From: JAJDZL01 sp965221175
Lineage (GTDB): Bacteria > Pseudomonadota > Gammaproteobacteria > Arenicellales > JAJDZL01
Length of the DNA: 64,000 nucleotides
Assembly: GCA_965221175.1 (NCBI GenBank)
Contig: OZ244867.1
Coordinates: forward strand, 1,612,001-1,676,000
Direction: 5' to 3'
Positions within the stretch are counted from its first letter, which is position 1. Each line of letters begins with the position of its first letter. Both the position numbers and the translations under genes were made by a program. Under the pieces are notes generated by a model that saw only the letters and a list, made by a program, of their open reading frames with translations, was not told where the DNA came from and did not search any database. Below are positions 1 through 7,924 of this stretch, piece by piece.

Positions 1-695
1 TCACTTTCCTGTTGTGCTTTATGCAGATTGTTGATTACAACTGCAATGAACATGTTGATCACAATGAAAGCCGCCACAACCACAAAGCTAACAAAGAAAA
101 TCCATGCGTACGGATAAAGTTCCATTGCGGTATACATCACGTCGGTCCAATCTTCCAGCGTCAACACCCTGAACAATGTAATTAACGAAATGCCCAAGGA
201 ATTCCAGTGAAACGGATCATGCTCATGGAACAGATGGTATCCAGCAATCGCATATATATAGAACACGATGGAGAGAAGCAGTATGACATTGCCTAAACCA
301 GGCAGTGATTTGATCAGGGTTGAAATAATCAATCGGAGTTCGGGAACAGCCGTAATCAAACGGAGTATCCGTAGCAGCCTTATAGTTCTGGCAATTAGTG
401 CATACTGCCCTGTTGTCGGAATCAGCGAAAATACAACGACTGAAAAATCAAACAAATTCCACCCGTCGCCAAAGTATCGGCTGAAAACCGGCGTGGCGGC
501 GATTATTTTCAACAAAGCTTCAACAACAAAGACTATCAGTACAAAGTTGTTAAAGGCCAGCAGCATGGGTTCGTAGGGGTCCGCTATAACTGGATAAGTT
601 TCAATACCTAGAACGATGGCATTGACTACTATCAGCCCAATGATAATTTTCTCAAACCAATGCCACTCAACGATTTTTCGGCAAACTTGAACCAA
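1..695 (-). CDS. NavBac-type voltage-gated ion channel (3' end beyond window)
   Basis: Open reading frame runs off the left edge, about 231 residues visible. It shows the single-domain six-helix plan of bacterial voltage-gated channels: S1, S2 (acidic residues in a VVEALLK stretch), S3 (WNLFDFSVVV), an S4 with arginines every third residue (R103, R106, R109, R112), S5, a pore loop with filter TLEDWTD (residues 179-185, bases 141-161) and S6 ending in FIAVVINN. Known NavBac channels are homotetramers in the inner membrane; NaChBac has TLESWAS and NavAb TLESWSM. The extra acidic residues here resemble the engineered calcium-selective CavAb filter TLDDWSD, so calcium permeation is plausible (inference). 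No ATG lies upstream of S1; TTG at 695 is preceded by GGAG with an 8-base spacer and gives the usual N-terminal length. It begins 5 bases after the trpE stop and may be cotranscribed. Confidence 0.85.
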   Translation of the reverse strand, partial: MVQVCRKIVEWHWFEKIIIGLIVVNAIVLGIETYPVIADPYEPMLLAFNNFVLIVFVVEALLKIIAATPVFSRYFGDGWNLFDFSVVVFSLIPTTGQYALIARTIRLLRILRLITAVPELRLIISTLIKSLPGLGNVILLLSIVFYIYAIAGYHLFHEHDPFHWNSLGISLITLFRVLTLEDWTDVMYTAMELYPYAWIFFVSFVVVAAFIVINMFIAVVINNLHKAQQES

Positions 696-700
696 TTCAA

Positions 701-2176
701 CTACTCCGGTAATTCAGCGATCGCCACAGCACGCAATATCGCCCGAGCCTTGTGCATGGTTTCGCGCCACTCTGTACTGGGGACGGAATCAGCAACCAAC
801 CCAGCACCAGCTTGAACATAAACGCGATCGCCCATGAGAACGGCAGTACGAATTGCGATTGCAGTGTCCAAGTTTCCATTCCATCCGATATAGCCAACGG
901 CACCTGAATATATTCCTCGCTTGTGTGGTTCCAGTTCATCGATGATTTCCATCGCCCTTACTTTAGGCGCCCCGCTTACGGTTCCTGCTGGGAGAGTCGC
1001 ACGCAAGACGTCAATGGCGTCTAGTTCCTCGTTCAGCTCGCCAGTAACATTGGAAACGATATGCATTACATGCGAATATCGTTCGATTTCCATGATGTCA
1101 TTCACCCGTACCGTACCGAGTTTTGACACACGTCCAACATCGTTTCTGCCAAGGTCTACAAGCATAATGTGTTCAGCTCTTTCTTTCTCATCAACCAGTA
1201 GATTCTCTGCGAGCCTTCTGTCTTCCTCATCATTCGCCCCTCTCGGGCGAGTACCCGCCAACGGGCGAACTGTAACAACTCCATCCTCAGAGCGAACCAG
1301 AATCTCCGGTGAAGCACCTACGATGTGGTATGAATCGAAGTTCAAATAGTACATATACGGAGAAGGATTGAGCGTTCGCAAGGCCCGATACAAGTCAATC
1401 GGGGCTCCCTTGTATTCAGCCGACAGTCGCTGGGAAATCACAACCTGAAAAACATCACCCGCAAGTATGTATTCCCTGGATTTTTCAACCGCTTTTTCAA
1501 ATCCTTCCTGGCCGAAGGTTGATTCAAATTCAGCCTCGTTAGCTTGCTGATGAAGCGACAGCGCCGGTCTTGACTCATCCGGAGCGCGCAAATTCTCGGA
1601 CAACTCATTCAGCCGATTGATACCTGTATCCCAGTCTTCTCCTACCTCGATTTCAACATATACGACGATAAAAAGGCGACCGGACAGATTATCGAAAACG
1701 ACAACTTCATCCGAAACCATCAAGCAGATGTCTGGTACGTCAAGATCACTGGGTTTTCTTCCGGCTGCCAACGTTGGCTCGATATACCGCACAGTATCGT
1801 AACCAAAATATCCAACAAGCCCACCCGTAAATTTAGGCAATCCGGCAATATCTGGAATCTTGAAACGAGCATGAAAATTCTTAATATCCGTCAACGGATC
1901 CTCACTAACCCACTGTTCTGCAATAGAACTAGACTTCCAAATCGTGACTCGGTCTTCATGCACTTCAAGTCGAGTTGAATTTGGCAATCCGATTGTGGAA
2001 AATCTACCCCATTTTTCACCACCCTGAACCGACTCAAACAGATAGGAATAGGGTTGTCGGGCGAGCTTGTGGTAAGTGCTGAGCGGTGTGTCAAAGTCTG
2101 CAAGCACCTCTCTAACAAACGGAATGTGCGTGTAACCCTGCTCTTTGAGTTCCTTGAATTCTTCTCTAGTCAGCAT
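701..2176 (-). CDS. trpE: Anthranilate synthase component I
   Basis: 491 residues, full family length. Converts chorismate plus ammonia (from the TrpG glutaminase subunit) to anthranilate, the first committed step of tryptophan synthesis, in the cytoplasm. The N-terminal anthranilate-synthase domain (about 20-170) is followed by the chorismate-binding domain, with the motifs VQAGAGLVADS, PAGTVSGAPKVRAMEI and DLGRNDVGRV near its conserved C-terminal half. The ATG is preceded by AGGAAG, a good ribosome site. trpG is not adjacent in the window. The usual gammaproteobacterial neighbour order rpe-gph-trpE is present without gph: rpe lies upstream on the same strand, separated by about 140 bases. 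I see no tryptophan-rich leader peptide in that gap. Confidence 0.95.
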   Translation of the reverse strand: MLTREEFKELKEQGYTHIPFVREVLADFDTPLSTYHKLARQPYSYLFESVQGGEKWGRFSTIGLPNSTRLEVHEDRVTIWKSSSIAEQWVSEDPLTDIKNFHARFKIPDIAGLPKFTGGLVGYFGYDTVRYIEPTLAAGRKPSDLDVPDICLMVSDEVVVFDNLSGRLFIVVYVEIEVGEDWDTGINRLNELSENLRAPDESRPALSLHQQANEAEFESTFGQEGFEKAVEKSREYILAGDVFQVVISQRLSAEYKGAPIDLYRALRTLNPSPYMYYLNFDSYHIVGASPEILVRSEDGVVTVRPLAGTRPRGANDEEDRRLAENLLVDEKERAEHIMLVDLGRNDVGRVSKLGTVRVNDIMEIERYSHVMHIVSNVTGELNEELDAIDVLRATLPAGTVSGAPKVRAMEIIDELEPHKRGIYSGAVGYIGWNGNLDTAIAIRTAVLMGDRVYVQAGAGLVADSVPSTEWRETMHKARAILRAVAIAELPE

Positions 2177-2318
2177 TGCTCTTCCTGTTCTCAGTCATGC
2201 TGGAAATCTCATCGACAAATTGAAATTTCTAATGAAAATTATCCCGACCTTGCAGATTAGTGAAGAGTAAAACCGGTACTTCGACTGGCTGTTGGTCGAA
2301 TTCCGCGGATGTAGACTA

Positions 2319-2987
2319 TTATCCTGTACGATTGATTTGGCGTCGCATGACTTCAATCGTAGTTGCGTAACTCTGCGACCCGAAAATTGCAGATCCGGCG
2401 ACAAAAGTATCTGCCCCCGCTTCGGCAACTGTGCCGATATTATCTACTGTGATACCGCCATCAACTTCAATGCGAATTTCCCGAGACTGTCGCAATATTC
2501 GAGCTTTCACTTCTTTTATCTTTTCCAGAACATAAGGGATGAACTTTTGACCTCCAAAGCCAGGGTTCACTGACATCAACAGCACCATGTCAATGCTGTC
2601 CAGAACGTGATCCAAACAGGTTAGAGAGGTCGCAGGATTTATCGCCAGACCCGCGAGACAGTCATTATCCCGAATCAGACTGATAGTCCTGTCAACATGG
2701 CCGGACGCTTCCGGATGAAATGTAATGGATGATGCACCGGCTTGAATGAAATCTCCGATGATGCGATCAACCGGACGTACCATTAGGTGGACATCCAACG
2801 GAGCTGTAACGCCGTGATTGCGAAGTGCATTGCAAACCATTGGACCTACTGTCAGATTGGGGACATAGTGATTGTCCATGACATCAACATGCACCCAGTT
2901 AGCACCAGCTTCCAATACCGAATCGACTTCCTCCCCCAGACGGGCAAAATCAGCCGAAAGAATTGAGGGAGCTATTACAGCTTCCAT
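2319..2987 (-). CDS. rpe: Ribulose-phosphate 3-epimerase
   Basis: 222 residues, typical length. Interconverts ribulose 5-phosphate and xylulose 5-phosphate in the pentose phosphate pathway; a cytoplasmic TIM barrel with a divalent metal. Visible signatures are APSILSADFARLGEE at the N-terminus, HVDVMDNHYVPNLTVGP (metal-binding His and Asp), HLMV, MSVNPGFGGQKFI (phosphate loop) and EVDGGI (second acid). It lies 17 bases downstream of the end of nothing in its own direction: the DegQ-type protease gene is upstream on the same strand, its stop at 3005 close to this start, so the two could be cotranscribed. Phosphoglycolate phosphatase, a frequent neighbour, is absent. Confidence 0.95.
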   Translation of the reverse strand: MEAVIAPSILSADFARLGEEVDSVLEAGANWVHVDVMDNHYVPNLTVGPMVCNALRNHGVTAPLDVHLMVRPVDRIIGDFIQAGASSITFHPEASGHVDRTISLIRDNDCLAGLAINPATSLTCLDHVLDSIDMVLLMSVNPGFGGQKFIPYVLEKIKEVKARILRQSREIRIEVDGGITVDNIGTVAEAGADTFVAGSAIFGSQSYATTIEVMRRQINRTG

Positions 2988-3004
2988 GAATACCGCAATT
3001 TGTT

Positions 3005-4384
3005 TTAACCGATGACCATGTATCGGGATTCGCCTTGACGCCTGACTTTCAACATCAGCATACTTCCTTGTTCTTGCACGACAGTTTTAAATTCGTCTAC
3101 GTTGTTCACTGGCAATCTGTTGACTTCTAGAATGATGTCCTCTTCACGTATTCCGGAATGCCAAGCTGAACTCCCTTCACGTACAGAGGAAACCACAATT
3201 CCTTCACTCCTGGATGTTGCCGAACTGTCAGCATTCTGGAACTCTGCACCATCAAGGCGGTTGTTCAAATCCGCACCGCTAACAGTTTGCATTCCAGAAT
3301 CTCCAATAATGCCAGAACCTTCAAGAATAGTGCTATCTCTGATGAATTTGACGTTCACGGTTTGACCAACCCTGATCAATGCGATCAGGGTTCGTAACTG
3401 AGAACCATCAATTATTCGTTCACCGTTGACATGAGTGAGAACATCTCCATCCTGAAGCCCCGCTTGTTCAGCTGCAGAATTTTTTATGATCCTAACAACC
3501 AGAACACCTTCAATCTTATCAAGATTGAAAGCTGCAGCCAATTCTTCATTCAACTCCTGATAGTGAATTCCCAACACTCCTCTTTTGACTCGACCGAACT
3601 CGGTGATTTGATGAACGATACTAGAAGCCGTATTAATGGGAATAGCAAATCCGATCCCAATATTACCGCCAGTCGGTGCGAGAATTGCGGTATTGATGCC
3701 AATCACCTCACCTCTCAAGTTAACCAATGCACCGCCAGAACTGCCGGGATTAATGGCAGCATCTGTCTGAATGAACTCCTGATACTGGTCCAGTGCTAGT
3801 CCACTTCGCCCCAACGCACTAATGATGCCGGAAGTAACCGTAGCTTCTAATCCGTAATTATTGCCTAGCGCCAAAACGAAATCCCCGACGCGAAGTTCAT
3901 CGGAATCGCCAATTATCACTTCTTGCAGATTTTCCGCGGGAATTTTCAGCAGTGCCAAATCCATTGCGGGGTCCGTTCCGACAACCTCTGCACTGGAAAC
4001 TCGGCCATCCGACAAGGTTACTTGAATCTGTGATGCACTAGCCAACAAATGATGATTAGTCAGCACATAGCCCTTTTCAGCGTCAATGATCACGCCAGAT
4101 CCAAGATTCAGATTTTGTGGAATTCCTCGCGGCTGATTGTTATCGAATTGGAAAAATCGTCGAAAAAAATCATCTCCTTCAAAAAAATTCTCGACGGAAT
4201 TTGCACGAGCACCCCTAGTGGAAATATTTACGATTCCACGCTCGACTTTTTCGACTACATTTGCCAACGTCGGAAGCTTGTTTCCATCCACCATCGACGG
4301 CAGAGCGGTTGCAACTGCATGGGAATTTCCCAATACACCAACTAGCATTGACAGCGCGAGTAAAACTGTAAACTTTCTTGTCAT
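3005..4384 (-). CDS. degQ: Periplasmic DegQ/MucD-type serine protease with two PDZ domains
   Basis: About 459 residues from the preferred start. HtrA-family protease/chaperone for misfolded envelope proteins. A signal peptide (MTRKFTVLLALSML, ending near SHAVA) precedes a trypsin-like domain with the triad His in VLTNHHLLA, Asp in DPAMDLALLKI and Ser in NPGSSGGALVN. Two PDZ domains follow (GVLGIHYQELNEELA and a C-terminal one with EGSSAWHSGIREEDI). The usual NNHVV around the His reads NHHLL here. Length and lack of a long insertion loop favour DegQ/MucD over DegP. Alternative in-frame starts at 4411 and 4432 would put extra residues before the signal peptide, so 4384 is chosen. No sigma-E promoter could be assigned with confidence. 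Confidence 0.9.
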   Translation of the reverse strand: MTRKFTVLLALSMLVGVLGNSHAVATALPSMVDGNKLPTLANVVEKVERGIVNISTRGARANSVENFFEGDDFFRRFFQFDNNQPRGIPQNLNLGSGVIIDAEKGYVLTNHHLLASASQIQVTLSDGRVSSAEVVGTDPAMDLALLKIPAENLQEVIIGDSDELRVGDFVLALGNNYGLEATVTSGIISALGRSGLALDQYQEFIQTDAAINPGSSGGALVNLRGEVIGINTAILAPTGGNIGIGFAIPINTASSIVHQITEFGRVKRGVLGIHYQELNEELAAAFNLDKIEGVLVVRIIKNSAAEQAGLQDGDVLTHVNGERIIDGSQLRTLIALIRVGQTVNVKFIRDSTILEGSGIIGDSGMQTVSGADLNNRLDGAEFQNADSSATSRSEGIVVSSVREGSSAWHSGIREEDIILEVNRLPVNNVDEFKTVVQEQGSMLMLKVRRQGESRYMVIG

Positions 4385-4690
4385 TTTTCCAACGAAATAT
4401 AAAGTTGACATGCGTGTTCTCGACCTAGACAATTTCTACAAAATGCAGGTGCAGGCACTAAAATCGCACGATGATTGAGTTATACCCAACAGGCAATGCA
4501 TCCGTCAACAATTTCCGCTGTTTGATAGCAACTTTCATAGTCTGACTGCTTTCAAACAACTGCCCTGTGATCAATGCCCAAACATCGAATGACTTCACTT
4601 GTAGAATCACCACCCAGTCCGAATTCGGAATAGTCGCTGAATGCGTGCATTTCAGTTTTCGCACGCGGCAATTGAACCAAACCAGAATGA
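4385..4690. other. Gap without recognisable gene
   Basis: About 300 bases between the start of the DegQ-type gene and the end of the racemase-like gene. Short open frames here show no family resemblance and no convincing ribosome site. It should hold the promoter of the protease gene and the end of the catabolic block, but I see no strong terminator hairpin or consensus promoter. Confidence 0.5.
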
Positions 4691-5440
4691 CTAACCACGC
4701 TTCAATTCGCCGGACATCAGCGACCCGAAACCAGAGACTCTGAATTCCCCCTGCATTATTTCCATCGCATTCCACATGGTAACCCCATTTGCTGTTAGCA
4801 CGGCCAGTCCGGCAGCAGCTTCGTAATCACTGACCGAAAACAAAGTGGGCATGGCAGTGTCAGGCATCAGCAACGCTTGCGCATCCTTGTGTACTGCATC
4901 GGGAATGTTCTCAATGATGAAATCCGGCTCAAACAGCGCTGCATCCCAACCACTCGGCGCTCCCAGCCACTTCATCCGAAGCACCTCAATGCCGAATTCC
5001 TCCAGAAACGACACGAACGCTCTTGATGCTGGTTCTGGATAGGTCGAAAGCACACTTACTTTCGTGATGCCGAAACGATTCAACGCTTCAATGAACGCCA
5101 GCGAAGTGCTCCCAGCCGGAACTCCCACAGTTTCACTGAGAATATCGACCTGGCGCTCCGCATGGCTACGCCCGAGAACAAAACTCCCACTTGTGCAGGG
5201 CCAGTAGACACAATCAACATTCAGTAGTACAAGACGCTGCGCTGCTTCCACCAGCCAGTCAAGTCGAGCCGTCTGCTCAAGTGCGTCAATATCATGATCA
5301 TTGTCTCCGTCTCCACCAACCCTCGTACAAGTCATGTAAATTCTGGCGCGGTCGCCGGCCTCCTCAAGAAACCTGTAAAAGTCGTGTTCAGAACCACCGC
5401 CTGGCCACACGAACCCGAGGCGGGATTGTCTTTCATTCAT
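4691..5440 (-). CDS. Maleate cis-trans isomerase / arylmalonate decarboxylase-like (EutA-like) protein
   Basis: 249 residues, family length. Belongs to the Asp/Glu/hydantoin-racemase superfamily, which uses one or two active-site cysteines. The first catalytic region is present as WPCTSGSFVLG (C82). At the second site, where the maleate isomerase type has SCTNLRTL, this protein reads PDTAMPTL, so the Cys is replaced by D194. The C-terminal TANGVTMWNAM matches the family ending. Family members act on maleate, malonates or, as EutA, in ectoine utilisation; the reaction here is unknown. The start overlaps the upstream aminomutase-like gene by 8 bases, so the two are translationally coupled. The swapped second residue makes simple racemisation unlikely (inference). 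Confidence 0.75.
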   Translation of the reverse strand: MNERQSRLGFVWPGGGSEHDFYRFLEEAGDRARIYMTCTRVGGDGDNDHDIDALEQTARLDWLVEAAQRLVLLNVDCVYWPCTSGSFVLGRSHAERQVDILSETVGVPAGSTSLAFIEALNRFGITKVSVLSTYPEPASRAFVSFLEEFGIEVLRMKWLGAPSGWDAALFEPDFIIENIPDAVHKDAQALLMPDTAMPTLFSVSDYEAAAGLAVLTANGVTMWNAMEIMQGEFRVSGFGSLMSGELKRG

Positions 5441-6755
5441 TGACTGTGCTCCTCATCGCCCTTTCAGCATGTTCCAATGTCTCCTCGATGTCATTATCAC
5501 TGTGCGCAGTAGAGAGAAACCATGTTCCGCGCGCAGTGACACGGGTTCCCGCTGATTGTAGTTTAGCGTAAAACCGATTCTTTTTCGATATATCAAGACT
5601 TGCGAATTGCCGATAGTTGCTGATACTGTCGGAAGTATCGAACAGAGGATGAAATACAGTACCCAAACCCGGAACTCGCAATTGCTGGTCGTATCTGCAA
5701 GATATCTTCCGAAGGCCCTCCATCAACTGGTTGCCAAGATGATTCATGCGGTGGTACGCCGCTCCAGCATCCCGCTCAAGTTCGGCCAGCGTCGCCAGAC
5801 CAGCAGCAACCACCACCACATTCGCATTGTAAGTGCCACCGTGCATGACCGGCCCGGTATGTAAAAGATCCATTATTTCGCGCTTGCCCGCCAGAGCTGC
5901 CAGCGGGAATCCCCCTGCCAAGGCTTTTGCAAATATCGCAAGGTCCGGTGTGACTCCAAGCAGACCTTGCGCACCGGCCAGCGCGACTCTGAATCCGGTT
6001 ATCACTTCATCGAAAATCAATACAGTCCCACTTTCGTAAGTCGCTTCACGGACTCCTTCCAGATATCCCGGCAGCGGCATTATCGCACCAGTATTACAGT
6101 TAATCGGTTCCATAACGACGCCAGCAATTTCGTCGCGTCGCGTCCTCAGCACCTGAACCAGAAGATCCAAGTCGTTCCAAGGCAACGTAATTACATCATC
6201 CAGCGCACGAATTGACTGGCCTGGTGTCTGCGCGACGCTCGTCGGACTACGTTCGTCACCCGCCTGGTCCAACGGCGGCTGCACGCTGATGAATACGTTG
6301 TCAGTCCAGCCGTGATAGTGTCCCTCGAATTTGATGATCTTTGAGCGCCCGGTAAAAGCACGTGCAAGTCTTATAGCTGCCTGAATCGCCTCAGTGCCGC
6401 TTGACGCAAATCGCGTCAGCTCCGCACACGGAACAATCTCCACCAATTTTTTCGCCAACCGCGCTTCCAGTTCCGTCTGTCCGGCAAATAGCTGCCCGTC
6501 CGAAATCGTGTCGATGACGGCATCCAAAACGGGTTTCGGAGCATGTCCCAGAATGATCGGTCCGTTGGCAAGCGCATAGTCGATATAGACGTTTCCATCG
6601 ACATCTATGAGGCGCGACCCTTCGCCTTTCGCGTAATAAAGCGGAACTGGGCTTTCTCCGTAACCCGCATACCGAAAATTGCTGCTGACTCCGCCTGACA
6701 GGTATCGGCTTCCGAACTCAAACAGTTGTTTTGATCTCTCGAACCGGGAATTCAT
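5433..6755 (-). CDS. Class III PLP aminotransferase, glutamate-1-semialdehyde-aminomutase-like
   Basis: 440 residues. Fold type I PLP enzyme: N-terminal RYLSGGVSSNFR as in HemL, cofactor phosphate site SSGTEA (about 119-123), IFDEVITGFR with the pyridine-binding Asp249, Schiff-base Lys277 in FAKALAGGFPLAA, and a GTYNAN motif where HemL has GTLSGNP. The last difference, and the catabolic neighbours, argue that it is a paralogue of HemL that transaminates or rearranges another amino compound and is not the tetrapyrrole enzyme. It overlaps the M24 gene upstream by 4 bases and the racemase-like gene downstream by 8, so the three form a tight operon. The substrate is unknown. Confidence 0.8.
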   Translation of the reverse strand: MNSRFERSKQLFEFGSRYLSGGVSSNFRYAGYGESPVPLYYAKGEGSRLIDVDGNVYIDYALANGPIILGHAPKPVLDAVIDTISDGQLFAGQTELEARLAKKLVEIVPCAELTRFASSGTEAIQAAIRLARAFTGRSKIIKFEGHYHGWTDNVFISVQPPLDQAGDERSPTSVAQTPGQSIRALDDVITLPWNDLDLLVQVLRTRRDEIAGVVMEPINCNTGAIMPLPGYLEGVREATYESGTVLIFDEVITGFRVALAGAQGLLGVTPDLAIFAKALAGGFPLAALAGKREIMDLLHTGPVMHGGTYNANVVVVAAGLATLAELERDAGAAYHRMNHLGNQLMEGLRKISCRYDQQLRVPGLGTVFHPLFDTSDSISNYRQFASLDISKKNRFYAKLQSAGTRVTARGTWFLSTAHSDNDIEETLEHAERAMRSTVNE

Positions 6756-7915
6756 GCTTCAATCCTGTGCAATTCGAGGGGCAGTTCACTTAGCGTTTCG
6801 CAACCATTGTCGGTAACAACAAAGGTCTGGCTCAATCCAACTCCCATCACTCCATTGATGCGAAGTGTCATGGGGATGTGAAACACCATGCCCGCAGCCA
6901 AAGGACGATGATTGTTGACAACGATCGCAAACCCGGATTCTTCTCCCCAAGTCGGCGGAAATCCGATTCCAACCGGATAGCCGTACACTTCGTGAAACAG
7001 TATTCGGTCTCGAATCGGTGCGATTTTCGCTTCGGCAACTCGCGCGATGTCAGATGCCGTTTCGCCGGGACGAACCACTTCGAGCATCGCCTTGACAGTT
7101 TCAGCCGCCAGTGTGGCAAACTGCTCTGCTTCTTGGGAGACAGTTCCCAATGCAGCTGTGCGCATCAATGGTGCATGATACCAGTGAAGGCTTGGAGAGC
7201 ATTCAATGAAAATTGTCTCTCCGTTAGATATGATGTGACCGTTGTTGCTGTTGTGTGGCATCCCAGCACGATATCCGGCCGACACGATCGGGTATACGGA
7301 AAAACCCAGGCTGTCCCCACGAATCAGTTCAGCAGCAACCTGAGCGGCAATTTCAGAATCCGAAATTCCATCTCGAATGCAGGAATATCCTGCAGTGACA
7401 GCCCGATCGGTGATACCCGCTGCAAGGCGCATAACTTCGATTTCCCTGGCGGATTTGATGTTGCGGACATTATCGACAATCCCCGAACCATTCACTGTCC
7501 GCGCTCCATGCAAGGCATCTCGCAAAGAGTCATGCATTTTCGGAACCAGATAGCGCGACTGCGCTTCCAAAGCGATTGTACCCTGATCCAATCCGCGGCT
7601 TCGCAACGCATTGCATGTCTCCTCAATCGGGTCGGCATGCGTTGGATACAGCTCCAGTTCCGTTTGCACCGCAGTCGCTTCAAATCGTCCTCTTTCGAAC
7701 TGCCAAAGCACCATAAAAGGCGACTTTTCCGCAGGAATCACAAAGCACTGATAGTCCCAAATGTTCAATGTATGGTGGCCGCTCATATACAGTATGTTCG
7801 GAGCAGAGTGCAAAATCAGTGTATCTATGCCCTGCAGAGCCATCTGACGCCGCACGTTCTCGCGGCGTGATTCAAATTCCTGCAGATCGAAGACATCCTC
7901 GCGCGGTATGTTCAT
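6752..7915 (-). CDS. M24-family hydrolase, ectoine-hydrolase (DoeA/EutD) / creatinase-like
   Basis: 387 residues with the creatinase N-domain and the pita-bread catalytic domain. The C-terminal half carries VGIGFPPTWGEESG and SQTFVVTDNGCETLSELP, a pattern I associate with DoeA/EutD ectoine hydrolases. All five aminopeptidase metal ligands appear replaced: about E238, A248, Y313, P348 and S362 stand where Asp, Asp, His, Glu and Glu are expected. The creatinase-type His is kept in MPHNSNN (H221). It is therefore probably a metal-independent C-N hydrolase for a small molecule and not a peptidase. AGGAAG precedes the ATG. It follows the MlrC gene by 9 bases and overlaps the next gene by 4. Confidence 0.75.
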   Translation of the reverse strand: MNIPREDVFDLQEFESRRENVRRQMALQGIDTLILHSAPNILYMSGHHTLNIWDYQCFVIPAEKSPFMVLWQFERGRFEATAVQTELELYPTHADPIEETCNALRSRGLDQGTIALEAQSRYLVPKMHDSLRDALHGARTVNGSGIVDNVRNIKSAREIEVMRLAAGITDRAVTAGYSCIRDGISDSEIAAQVAAELIRGDSLGFSVYPIVSAGYRAGMPHNSNNGHIISNGETIFIECSPSLHWYHAPLMRTAALGTVSQEAEQFATLAAETVKAMLEVVRPGETASDIARVAEAKIAPIRDRILFHEVYGYPVGIGFPPTWGEESGFAIVVNNHRPLAAGMVFHIPMTLRINGVMGVGLSQTFVVTDNGCETLSELPLELHRIEA

Positions 7916-7924
7916 CTTACTTCC

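Noticed and set aside
878..2118. Antisense and shifted frames inside trpE and other genes
   Set aside because: They lie fully within well-supported genes and lack features of their own.
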